Below, one piece after another: positions 1 to 5,067 of a stretch of 5,103 nt of DNA. The stretch comes from Phormidesmis priestleyi (lineage in GTDB: Bacteria > Cyanobacteriota > Cyanobacteriia > Phormidesmidales > Phormidesmidaceae), in the NCBI GenBank assembly GCA_003242115.1, contig QBMP01000308.1:1-5103 (forward strand), given 5' to 3'. The notes beneath the pieces are model-generated. The model ran no database searches. It saw only the letters and a list, made by a program, of their open reading frames with translations, and was not told the DNA's origin. The number at the start of each line of letters is the position of its first letter. Within the stretch, counting starts at the first letter, position 1. The translations under genes and the position numbers were made by a program.

Positions 1-203
1 GTATCCGCTCTAAATTTAGCATCGCTGGCCTCAGATATAGTTGCTTTATACTACCGTCTATTTCCCAACAGGTCTAATAGTTAGCGTGGCCAACACTTTA
101 CCCATAGACTGTACAGAACCTTGAGACATCAGACAGTAGCCGTCACTTTACATCTATTATGACGGATACTATCCATAGTCTCGTGGATCGTGTCAGTTAG
201 CGG
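1..203. other. Left-edge region with no supported gene
   Basis: This stretch lies downstream of the minus-strand gene that stops at 204. I see no convincing gene in it. The only possible coding trace is a 23-codon minus-strand ORF at 58-129, which has no ribosome-binding site and is too short to assign. Two small symmetries are visible. CCGTCA at 140-145 can pair with TGACGG at 160-165 across a 14-base loop. An 11 bp odd palindrome, GGATA-C-TATCC, sits at 164-174 and overlaps ACTAT-CC-ATAGT at 168-179. Neither is followed by a T-run on either strand, so they are not clear intrinsic terminators. Confidence 0.5.
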
Positions 204-536
204 CTACTGGTGATAGCGTCCTTCTATCCAAGTGCGTAGGTCATCTTCAGAAACATGAGAGATCTTGCGATCAAGCATTGGGTCATAGGCGAACCAAACT
301 TTACCTTTGCTGGTTTCTTTTGTCCAAATGCGCACTTGCTGAGTATCTGTAAAAAACTGAATCAGCGACTGACCCATTTTCTGAAGCACAGTGGAAGGCT
401 CAGAAGCATTGGCATCTTTACGATGAGGAAGTCGATACAGCTTTTCTAGCTGCTTTTGCTCAGCCGACATCGCGCCAGTAGAGAGAGAGAATTTAGGTGA
501 TGATGAATGATTTGAAGAGGGATTAAAGTGAGTCAT
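204..536 (-). CDS. Small conserved-type hypothetical protein (110 aa)
   Basis: This is a 110-residue soluble protein of unknown function with no signal peptide or membrane segment. The first ~50 residues are Ser/Asn-rich and probably disordered. The C-terminal half (about 50-110) looks like a compact domain with the run VRIWTKETSKGKVWFAYDP, then a Ser-Glu-Asp segment and a final WIEGRYHQ. From memory this arrangement (IW-K, G-WFAYDP, then a short helix ending WLE-RY) recurs in short cyanobacterial hypothetical proteins, but I cannot name a family. I chose the ATG at 536 because AGGTG lies a few bases upstream on this strand. The frame stays open to a TTG at 641, but the extra 35 residues have no good ribosome-binding site. 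A shorter start at Met23 (470) is also possible and would remove most of the disordered leader. The gene is divergent from the LysR-type regulator at 964, so it is a possible target of that regulator, but this is inference only. Confidence 0.7.
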   Translation of the reverse strand: MTHFNPSSNHSSSPKFSLSTGAMSAEQKQLEKLYRLPHRKDANASEPSTVLQKMGQSLIQFFTDTQQVRIWTKETSKGKVWFAYDPMLDRKISHVSEDDLRTWIEGRYHQ

Positions 537-870
537 GGTTACACCTGTTGAGTCTTGAAGGAGAGCGAAATTTATCCACTCAAAGCAGTGCCTGATAGCA
601 TTAGCCCAGGCCAGAGGATACGGGAATAAAAAATTCGGCAATTAGCGCTTGAAGAGAGATAAATGCTCTGTAAATTCTTTTTGGGAATTCTTTCTTAGGC
701 CAGTGCTATTTATAGTTGCTCTTAAAGCAGATTTTCAGAAAGGGCTCTCTAAGATCGCTTGGAGGCCACGCTTGCTGAATGTGTTTCTATTGTAAAAAGT
801 CTGCTTTAGATCAGCAAAGCATGACATCAATAGGGGCTATGCAAAGAATAGATGCGCCGTTGTTTGCTCT

Positions 871-898
871 GTGAGATAGCCTGAGTGAGACAGCCTGA
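871..898. repeat. Two-copy 14 bp tandem repeat upstream of the LysR gene
   Basis: GTGAGATAGCCTGA (871-884) is followed immediately by GTGAGACAGCCTGA (885-898), with 13 of 14 bases identical. It lies 65-93 bp upstream of the LysR start codon. It may be part of an operator or a replication-slippage duplication; the sequence does not decide between them. Confidence 0.7.
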
Positions 899-911
899 TA
901 AATAATCACAG

Positions 912-935
912 ATAGTCATTCAATAGTCATCGATA
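912..935 (+). promoter_or_regulatory. Phased direct repeats, candidate operator upstream of the LysR gene
   Basis: ATAGTCAT occurs at 912-919 and again at 923-930, exactly 11 bp apart, or about one helical turn. A third ATAG begins at 932. All lie on one face of the helix and end about 30 bp before the regulator ATG. This is the spacing expected for a protein binding site. LysR-type regulators usually bind next to their own start and often control a divergent gene, so autoregulation is a reasonable guess. The repeats are direct rather than dyad-symmetric, which is not the classic LysR box. Confidence 0.35.
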
Positions 936-963
936 GCCGCTAATCGTTACCCCATCAGGAATA

Positions 964-1953
964 ATGGCTGGAAAACCTGCAAAAAATCTCAGCGATAAGG
1001 TCAAGCTCTCTCAGCTTAAGGCTTTAATCAGTGTGGTGGCGACCGGCAGCTTTAGCGAGACGGCTTTGCAGCTCAATGTTAGTCAGTCTACGGTGAGCCA
1101 CAGCATTGCTGCGCTCGAAGAGGCGCTAGGCGTGACGATTATTCATCGGGGACGGCAGCGGGCTTCACTGACGCCTGTGGGCACTAGCATTTTCCAGCAA
1201 GCTCAGCAAGTGCTGACGCTAATGGAGCAAATGGGCCAAACCGCTACGCGCGCCCGGGGTACTGACGGCGGTCTGGTCAGAATTGCGGCTTTTCGCAGCT
1301 TGGCCAGTGAAATATTGCCGGGTGCGATCGCCTACCTGCACGAACACCACCCCACCATTCAAGTCGTCATCACCGAATTTGAAAGTACGCAAGACGTGAT
1401 TGACGCGCTTATAGAAGGCAAAGCCGATCTTTCAATGGCCGATCTGCTTCAGGGCAATAAATTTGAAACCTTTCAAATCATGGACGATCCGTTTATTGCG
1501 CTATTGCCGCCAAACCGCTCAGATATTCGATCTCAGCTGACTTGGGACGACTTGCACAAATACCCCCTAATTACCTCTTCTAGCGACTGCTGCCGGGTCA
1601 TTCGGGCGCACTTACAGGCCGCTGAACCGCCCATCGCGGTAGACTACCTAATCGCCAATGACTCTACCGCTGTGAGTATGACCCGACAAGGGCTGGGCAT
1701 TTCGCTGTTGCCCAAGCTAGCGGCTCAACCTATTCCATCTGAAGTCATCACCGCCCAGCTACCGTTTGAAATCGCCCGCCCGTTGGGCATTAGCTGGCTG
1801 CGCGACACCTTGCTTACCCCTGCAACCTACGCTTTTTTAGATACTTTCAAGCACCTTTATGCGGGCGCTGAAAAATCTTCGTGCAGCGCTCAGCAGAAGG
1901 GTGGGCAGTGGGCTCGTCTGCCCGTGACGTCAAGCAGCCCTGTTAACGTCTAA
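964..1953 (+). CDS. LysR-family transcriptional regulator
   Basis: This is a DNA-binding transcription regulator of the LysR family, expected to act as a tetramer with an unknown small-molecule co-inducer. Residues about 15-74 form the winged helix-turn-helix, with the recognition region SETALQLNVSQSTVSHSIAA at 31-50 and the usual LEEALGV and LT-x-x-G blocks after it. A linker helix follows at about 75-97. The effector domain starts at GGLVRIAAF (102-110) and runs to about residue 299, including a typical GLGISLLP segment at 243-250. The protein is 329 residues against about 300 for the family. The extra ~30 residues are a Ser/Gln/Gly-rich tail that looks disordered. An adjacent Cys-Cys pair is at 209-210 in the effector domain. 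The ATG at 964 is preceded by AGGA only three bases away, a short spacing, but no better start is visible. The gene contains a HIP1 octamer at 1324-1331. Its target genes cannot be read from the sequence. The glycosyltransferase gene follows on the same strand. Confidence 0.93.
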   Translation: MAGKPAKNLSDKVKLSQLKALISVVATGSFSETALQLNVSQSTVSHSIAALEEALGVTIIHRGRQRASLTPVGTSIFQQAQQVLTLMEQMGQTATRARGTDGGLVRIAAFRSLASEILPGAIAYLHEHHPTIQVVITEFESTQDVIDALIEGKADLSMADLLQGNKFETFQIMDDPFIALLPPNRSDIRSQLTWDDLHKYPLITSSSDCCRVIRAHLQAAEPPIAVDYLIANDSTAVSMTRQGLGISLLPKLAAQPIPSEVITAQLPFEIARPLGISWLRDTLLTPATYAFLDTFKHLYAGAEKSSCSAQQKGGQWARLPVTSSSPVNV

Positions 1954-1973
1954 AATCTCCTAAAATCTTTAGG
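1950..1973 (+). repeat. Tandem 10 bp repeat and small hairpin after the LysR gene
   Basis: CTAAAATCTC (1950-1959) is repeated as CTAAAATCTT (1960-1969), starting in the LysR stop codon. The second copy also forms the small hairpin CCTAAA-ATC-TTTAGG (1959-1973). No T-run follows, so I do not call it a terminator. A further direct repeat, GTTTTGGG, lies at 1980-1987 and 1995-2002. Together these fill most of the gap before the glycosyltransferase. Confidence 0.55.
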
Positions 1974-2015
1974 CATGAAGTTTTGGGCACATAGGTTTTG
2001 GGGCGTGAAGCGTTA

Positions 2016-3017
2016 ATGAGAAAGCTGTTATTTTTATTGCCGGGTACGACTCAGCAATTTTTTGCGGGAGGATTGACCGCTGAACTGAAGACATTAAGGC
2101 TAGCTCAACAGCTGTGTGACGCGGCTGTTGTCACCTACCGTCAGCGAGAAAAAGACACACTTTTTTTGGCAGATGTGCTGTTAGATAATCAGTATCGAGA
2201 CTGCATTTTTGTGGTGAGCTGGGGCTTTGATGTGCCTAGGCTAATTCGGCGGTTGGGCGATCGCCCCACCATTTATCACGCCCACAGCGCTGGCTACGGC
2301 TTTATCCTACCGCCCCACATTCCCATTATCACCGTCAGCCGAAACACCATGAGCTACTGGGGTGAAAAAGCCCTCAGCTCATTGATTTATCACTTGCCCA
2401 ACGAAATCTCGCCCGATTTTGAAAACCGGCATCTGCCCAGAGATATTGACGTGCTAGTGCAGAGCCGAAAATCGTCTGAATATCTGTTGCAACAGCTCGT
2501 GCCAGCATTGCAACAACAGTGCAAAGTTGTTGTATTAGACGGCTATGTAGACGATCTAATTGGTTGGTTTAATCGAGCCAAAGTGTATCTATACGACTCG
2601 GCTGAATACTGGGGCCGGTACCGGCTCACCGAAGGCTTTGGCCTGCCGCCTATGGAAGCAATGGCCTGTGGCTGTGAGGTATTTTCTAGCGTCAATCACG
2701 CCCTTGCTGACTATCTCGATCCTGGCTTTAACTGCCACAAAATTGCGGGATATTCTACCCAGTACGACACGCAGCGCATTCTTCAGCAGGTGAATTGCTG
2801 GACAGATGAGAATTCGATTCCACTGACCTTTTTTGAGCCTTATCGCTCTGAACAGATTGTTTCTCGGCTACGAATTATCTTGCAAGAAATCAACGCCTTT
2901 TTCGATTATCGAGCCCTAGCCCCCAATGATGTCAGCCACATACCTCAGCTTACTCGCCGCCGGATTGCCTATCTCACCTGGAAGCGCATTCTGAAAAAAG
3001 TAAGCCCGAAAAAATAA
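2016..3017 (+). CDS. GT4-type (GT-B) glycosyltransferase
   Basis: This is a retaining GT-B fold glycosyltransferase, expected to transfer a sugar from a nucleotide-sugar donor to a glycan or lipid acceptor at the cytoplasmic face of the membrane. Donor and acceptor cannot be deduced. With 333 residues, the N-terminal half begins with the hydrophobic strand LLFLLPG, then a Gly-Gly turn (18-19), and carries the HAHS motif at 88-91. The C-terminal donor domain starts at about 144 (DVLVQSRKSSEYLL). It contains the E-x7-E signature with Glu206 and Glu214 inside EGFGLPPMEAMACG, the best evidence for the GT4 family. The last ~20 residues are strongly basic (RRR...KRILKKVSPKK), suggesting membrane association. 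No transmembrane helix is present. I chose the ATG at 2016. An in-frame TTG at 1998 would add six residues (MGREAL) and lacks a clear ribosome-binding site, though the ATG has only a weak GAAG. The gene starts about 62 bp after the LysR gene and contains a HIP1 octamer at 2257-2264. Confidence 0.88.
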   Translation: MRKLLFLLPGTTQQFFAGGLTAELKTLRLAQQLCDAAVVTYRQREKDTLFLADVLLDNQYRDCIFVVSWGFDVPRLIRRLGDRPTIYHAHSAGYGFILPPHIPIITVSRNTMSYWGEKALSSLIYHLPNEISPDFENRHLPRDIDVLVQSRKSSEYLLQQLVPALQQQCKVVVLDGYVDDLIGWFNRAKVYLYDSAEYWGRYRLTEGFGLPPMEAMACGCEVFSSVNHALADYLDPGFNCHKIAGYSTQYDTQRILQQVNCWTDENSIPLTFFEPYRSEQIVSRLRIILQEINAFFDYRALAPNDVSHIPQLTRRRIAYLTWKRILKKVSPKK

Positions 3018-3040
3018 GCTGTTGCTGACCAAACAGCTTA
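3015..3040 (+). terminator. Stem-loop overlapping the glycosyltransferase stop codon
   Basis: TAAGCTGTT (3015-3023, beginning with the stop codon) pairs perfectly with AACAGCTTA (3032-3040), giving a 9 bp stem with an 8-base loop. It is well placed to act as a 3' end or terminator. No T-run follows (GCAACATTTG), so it is not a canonical intrinsic terminator. It may instead stabilise the transcript end or mark the junction with the integrase relic that begins a few bases further on. Confidence 0.4.
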
Positions 3041-3047
3041 GCAACAT

Positions 3048-3149
3048 TTGAATGTAGGTTTCTTCTGTGCGGTAGGAATAGTGCTTAACTCGAATGCCAC
3101 CGCGCACCGGAGCAAGGGGTTTTTTCGGACGAGGTTGAGAAGGCTGCAT
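3048..3149 (-). pseudogene. N-terminal relic of a tyrosine recombinase (phage/integron-type integrase)
   Basis: From the ATG at 3149, 34 codons read as the start of a site-specific tyrosine recombinase. The diagnostic run is IRVKHYSYRTEETYIQ (residues 19-34), preceded by PKKPLAPVR. This matches the first helix of the core-binding (SAM-like) domain of integron-type and related integrases, where the pattern R-x-K-H-Y-S-x-R-T-E-x-x-Y-x-x-W is usual. After Gln34 the similarity stops. The frame stays open for another 43 codons but runs into the glycosyltransferase 3' end and no longer resembles an integrase. The rest of the core-binding domain and the whole catalytic domain (R-H-R-Y) are absent, so the gene is a dead fragment. 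A MITE sits 13-20 bp upstream of its start codon, between it and its original promoter. Confidence 0.7.
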
Positions 3150-3161
3150 TCCGTAGATATT

Positions 3162-3169
3162 GATGGCTG
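3162..3169 (+). repeat. Left 8 bp target-site duplication (GATGGCTG)
   Basis: GATGGCTG here is repeated in the same orientation at 3378-3385, directly outside the two terminal inverted repeats of the element between them. Perfect direct flanking copies of 8 bp are the footprint of a transposition event. Confidence 0.85.
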
Positions 3170-3377
3170 GTAACTACTCAGGCTCTACATTTAGCTTTCA
3201 ACAATGCTGAAAACGCTATAGGTAGCGATCAGGATTTTCCTTTTTTCGATTGAAAATCCGCCGATTCTCAATAAGGGCAGATTTATTTGGGTTATTGAGA
3301 ATCTATTTTTTGGCATATTCGCTGAAACGCTTTCAGAACGGACTTCAACAGTTTTTTGTCATAGCCTGAGTAGTTAC
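3170..3377. mobile_element. 208 bp MITE, IS66-like termini
   Basis: This is a non-autonomous miniature element without any coding capacity. Its ends are perfect 15 bp terminal inverted repeats: GTAACTACTCAGGCT at 3170-3184 and AGCCTGAGTAGTTAC at 3363-3377. It is flanked by the 8 bp direct repeat GATGGCTG. Termini starting GTAA combined with an 8 bp duplication are the known hallmarks of the IS66 family, so a full IS66-family element elsewhere in the genome is the likely source of transposase. Family assignment is inference from termini only. Inside are several hairpins: CGCTA/TAGCG at 3214-3227, GGATTTTC/GAAAATCC at 3232-3259, a perfect 12 bp stem at 3263-3303 and CTGAAA/TTTCAG at 3322-3336. 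The intact termini and perfect duplication suggest a fairly recent insertion. It landed upstream of the integrase relic. Confidence 0.85.
3263..3303. repeat. 12 bp perfect stem-loop inside the MITE
   Basis: GATTCTCAATAA (3263-3274) is the exact reverse complement of TTATTGAGAATC (3292-3303), separated by 17 bases. The stem lies near the middle of the MITE. Cruciform or RNA hairpin formation is possible; a role is unknown. Confidence 0.8.
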
Positions 3378-3385
3378 GATGGCTG
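3378..3385 (+). repeat. Right 8 bp target-site duplication (GATGGCTG)
   Basis: This is the second copy of GATGGCTG, immediately outside the right terminal inverted repeat. Removing the element plus one copy restores a continuous sequence (…atattGATGGCTGaatgt…), the presumed original promoter side of the integrase relic. Confidence 0.85.
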
Positions 3386-3438
3386 AATGTAAATAAATCC
3401 TAAGCAGACTTGGTTGGAATTTCAGGGATGATTATACT

Positions 3439-3721
3439 GAAACTTTACTACCTAATCTACCATGTGGGGTGATTAGACGGAGGGATTTACACCTATTTTC
3501 GGGTGAACGAAAAAAAGCGTAGGATCTGAAAAACATTGATTTGGACAGCTCCTTAGCAAGCTGGAAACCATAATTTATCGATGGTAATTTAGACGATTTA
3601 GAAATAGTACAAACGTCCCGCGAAAAATTTCGTTCACCCGACCTATTCACCCTCACAGGGTGATTAAGCTGAATTATTTCCACCTAATCTGTCGTACAGG
3701 GTGATTTAGGTGGAAAGTTTC
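3439..3721. repeat. Long imperfect palindromic element upstream of the HNH gene
   Basis: This ~283 bp non-coding stretch is an imperfect inverted repeat over its whole outer part. The left end GAAACTTTACTACCTAATC (3439-3457) matches the reverse complement of the right end, GAAACTTTCCACCTAAATC (3703-3721). Further in, TCGGGTGAACGAAA (3499-3512) is an exact inverted copy of 3628-3641. The centre (about 3513-3627) is unique with small hairpins such as CAGCT/AGCTG at 3546-3563. The arms contain three related hairpin units: 3451-3477, 3642-3668 and 3677-3716. There is no credible ORF. It may be a second MITE, diverged or unlike the first, or a structured leader. I find no convincing target duplication, so its exact ends are uncertain. 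Confidence 0.6.
3642..3716. promoter_or_regulatory. Paired hairpins just upstream of the HNH gene
   Basis: Two hairpin units lie side by side. The first has TCACCCT (3646-3652) pairing with AGGGTGA across CAC. The second has a perfect 11 bp stem, TTTCCACCTAA (3677-3687) with TTAGGTGGAAA (3706-3716), and the inner stem CTGT-CGT-ACAG (3689-3699). Both carry the shared string ACAGGGTGATT. The second ends about 41 bp before the HNH start codon, so these could act as operator or transcript-leader structures. This is inference; they could equally be just the right arm of a mobile repeat. Confidence 0.35.
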
Positions 3722-3757
3722 CTTCTAATAATAAGTTAGCTTTCCCCAGTTGATCTC

Positions 3758-4882
3758 ATGTCCAAGGTAGCACCGACAATCGATAAAATCCTATTCGAAC
3801 GACATGTCCAAGCGTTTGTTGATTTCGTTGAGCATAAGAGTGGGGTAAAATTTGGTTCTTTTACTTTCAACCCTTACTTCTATCAGCAAGAGGGCTATAA
3901 GCACTTTGTCCACCATGAAGGTCGTGCTCAGCTTGACTTCGCCACATGGAGTGAATCACAGATTGGCAGTGGAGTTATCACTCACTCCGTGATTTCTGCC
4001 CTGAAGGTTCGTGAGAACAATCTTGTTTCTTGGCGAGTCATAGCTGACATAAGCGAAGCCTTCAAAAAACCAGACCTCTTTCAGCCGCTTGAACGTATCC
4101 TTTTTGACCTGTATCGATGTCGCGCTGATCAACAAGCATTTGAAGCCTTGACAAATGTTGTTGGACAAAAGTACTCTCTAATCGCCTATCTTTTCTTTCT
4201 GAAAGATCGTTCAAAATATCTACCGATTGCGACAAGGTATTTTGATCAAGCACTTGGATACTTGGGTGCTGACTTTCAAACATCACATCGCTGCTCATGG
4301 GATAACTACCAAACATTCCTACAGTTAGTAGCTGAAGTCCGAACACTACTGCATGAATACTTGAGGTGTGAGGTAACTCTACTCGATGCTCATTCCTTTA
4401 TTTGGATGTTGTCGAAACAAATGCAAGATGAAGGAAGGCTACCCAGTATTTCAGGCTATCAAGCAATGTCGCCAACGGAGAAGGATGCTTTAAGCAAGGC
4501 GCGCATTGGCCAAGGGCCGTGGCGCGACAAGCTCTTGCGACTGTGGCATGGATGTGCAGTCATGGATTTTTCAGAGGAAGCTCTTCTCACTGCTTCCCAC
4601 ATCAAGCCTTGGGCTAAGTGCAATGATCAGGAGCGTCTTGATGTCGCCAACGGATTTCCTCTATCACCAGCGCTGAACGCTTGTTTCGACAAAGGGCTTA
4701 TTTCATTTACAGATGAAGGCAGAATCCTGATTTCACCGTCTCTGTTAGTTAGTGATGTCAGTATTATCGGAATTCATTCCGAGCTAAGGTTAAGGCGAAT
4801 CGACGACCATCATAAAAAGTACCTTGCATATCATCGTAAGGAAGTTTTTAGGCAAGCTAACAATTTTGGTGCAGCAGATTAA
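3758..4882 (+). CDS. HNH endonuclease with long N-terminal region of unknown function
   Basis: This is a 374-residue protein ending in an HNH nuclease module of the kind found in stand-alone restriction-like proteins (resembling the HNH_2 group). The module spans about 248-327. It begins with a conserved lead-in (RIGQGPWRDKLLRLWHGCAV), then TASHIKPW with the likely metal-binding His281, the central ERLDVANGF with Asn298, and the closing FDKGLISF with Asp311. In relatives I would expect CAVTGC before the histidine; here it reads CAVMDF, so the Thr-Gly-Cys is missing. Residues 1-245 are unlike any domain I can name. They include an aromatic stretch (SFTFNPYFYQQEGYKHF) and a helical region with FLKDRSKYLPI (147-157) and WDNYQTFLQLVAEVR (181-195), which may read the DNA or its modification state. 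The ATG at 3758 is the first in frame after a TAG at 3737-3739, but no Shine-Dalgarno is visible. Base composition is visibly more AT-rich than the LysR and glycosyltransferase genes, consistent with acquisition. No methyltransferase neighbour is in the window. Confidence 0.85.
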   Translation: MSKVAPTIDKILFERHVQAFVDFVEHKSGVKFGSFTFNPYFYQQEGYKHFVHHEGRAQLDFATWSESQIGSGVITHSVISALKVRENNLVSWRVIADISEAFKKPDLFQPLERILFDLYRCRADQQAFEALTNVVGQKYSLIAYLFFLKDRSKYLPIATRYFDQALGYLGADFQTSHRCSWDNYQTFLQLVAEVRTLLHEYLRCEVTLLDAHSFIWMLSKQMQDEGRLPSISGYQAMSPTEKDALSKARIGQGPWRDKLLRLWHGCAVMDFSEEALLTASHIKPWAKCNDQERLDVANGFPLSPALNACFDKGLISFTDEGRILISPSLLVSDVSIIGIHSELRLRRIDDHHKKYLAYHRKEVFRQANNFGAAD

Positions 4883-4898
4883 CGAAGCTATTCGTTAA
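4879..4898 (+). terminator. Stem-loop overlapping the HNH stop codon
   Basis: TTAACGAA (4879-4886, containing the stop codon) pairs perfectly with TTCGTTAA (4891-4898) around the tetraloop GCTA. Its position suggests a 3' end structure. There is no T-run after it, so rho-independent termination is unproven. It is also part of a larger nested palindrome running to 4943. Confidence 0.4.
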
Positions 4899-4962
4899 GG
4901 TAGCAAACAACATTGGCACCCGCTGGCCAAAACCGTTAGCTTCCTAGGGGTCGCGATATCTA

Positions 4963-5067
4963 ATGGTGTCTAGTCATATCGAATCTCAGGTTTTGGCATT
5001 GAGCGCGGCTGAAAAGGCTCAGGTAATCCGGTTGCTATTGCAAAGCATTAGACCTCTTCAAAAATAG
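4963..5067 (+). pseudogene. Short ORF, possible truncated antitoxin-like protein
   Basis: A 34-codon ORF starts at ATG 4963 and ends at TAG 5065-5067. The run LSAAEKAQVIRLLLQSI resembles the N-terminal helix of small antitoxin-type proteins in cyanobacteria (addiction-module component or DUF433-linked proteins), in which this helix is followed by a longer domain. Here an amber codon stops it at once, and the frame beyond it gives only about 11 more codons before a TGA at the window end. The other forward frames also show no recognisable continuation before the edge. It may therefore be a decayed gene. AGGGG lies about 14 bases upstream, too far for a normal ribosome-binding site. The assignment rests on one helix and is weak. 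Confidence 0.35.

Larger units (their letters stand above)
537..963. other. Divergent intergenic region between the small protein and LysR genes
   Basis: About 427 bp separate two divergently read genes, so both promoters should lie here. I cannot pick a convincing -35/-10 pair for either gene. A 9 bp inverted repeat, TAAAGCAGA at 723-731 and TCTGCTTTA at 800-808, is separated by 68 bp. Near-repeats AAATTCTTT (672-680) and GAATTCTTT (685-693) are also present. The most organised part is 871-934, next to the regulator start, which is listed separately. No small gene or RNA gene is supported here. Confidence 0.5.

Noticed and set aside
58..129. 23-codon minus-strand ORF in the left edge
   Set aside because: It is too short and lacks a ribosome-binding site; a faint resemblance to the start of small monooxygenase-type proteins is not enough to call.
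255..449. 64-codon plus-strand ORF
   Set aside because: It is antisense to the small conserved-type protein, which has the better start and recognisable C-terminal domain.
537..641. N-terminal extension of the small minus-strand protein to a TTG at 641
   Set aside because: There is no ribosome-binding site for the TTG, while the ATG at 536 has AGGTG at suitable distance.
2560..2793. 77-codon plus-strand ORF
   Set aside because: It is an out-of-frame shadow inside the glycosyltransferase, covering its E-x7-E region.
2916..3047. Continuation of the integrase relic frame into the glycosyltransferase gene
   Set aside because: After residue 34 the translation no longer resembles a recombinase and overlaps the 3' end of a well-supported gene on the other strand.
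3432..3683. 83-codon minus-strand ORF
   Set aside because: It lies entirely within the long palindromic element, its residues resemble no family, and its ends coincide with the repeat arms rather than with gene signals.
3439..3721. CRISPR array
   Set aside because: The three repeat units are diverged, palindromic, irregularly spaced and partly inverted, unlike identical repeats with equal spacers.
3956..4346. Minus-strand ORFs of 70 and 94 codons
   Set aside because: Both are antisense to the well-supported HNH gene and show no recognisable protein features.
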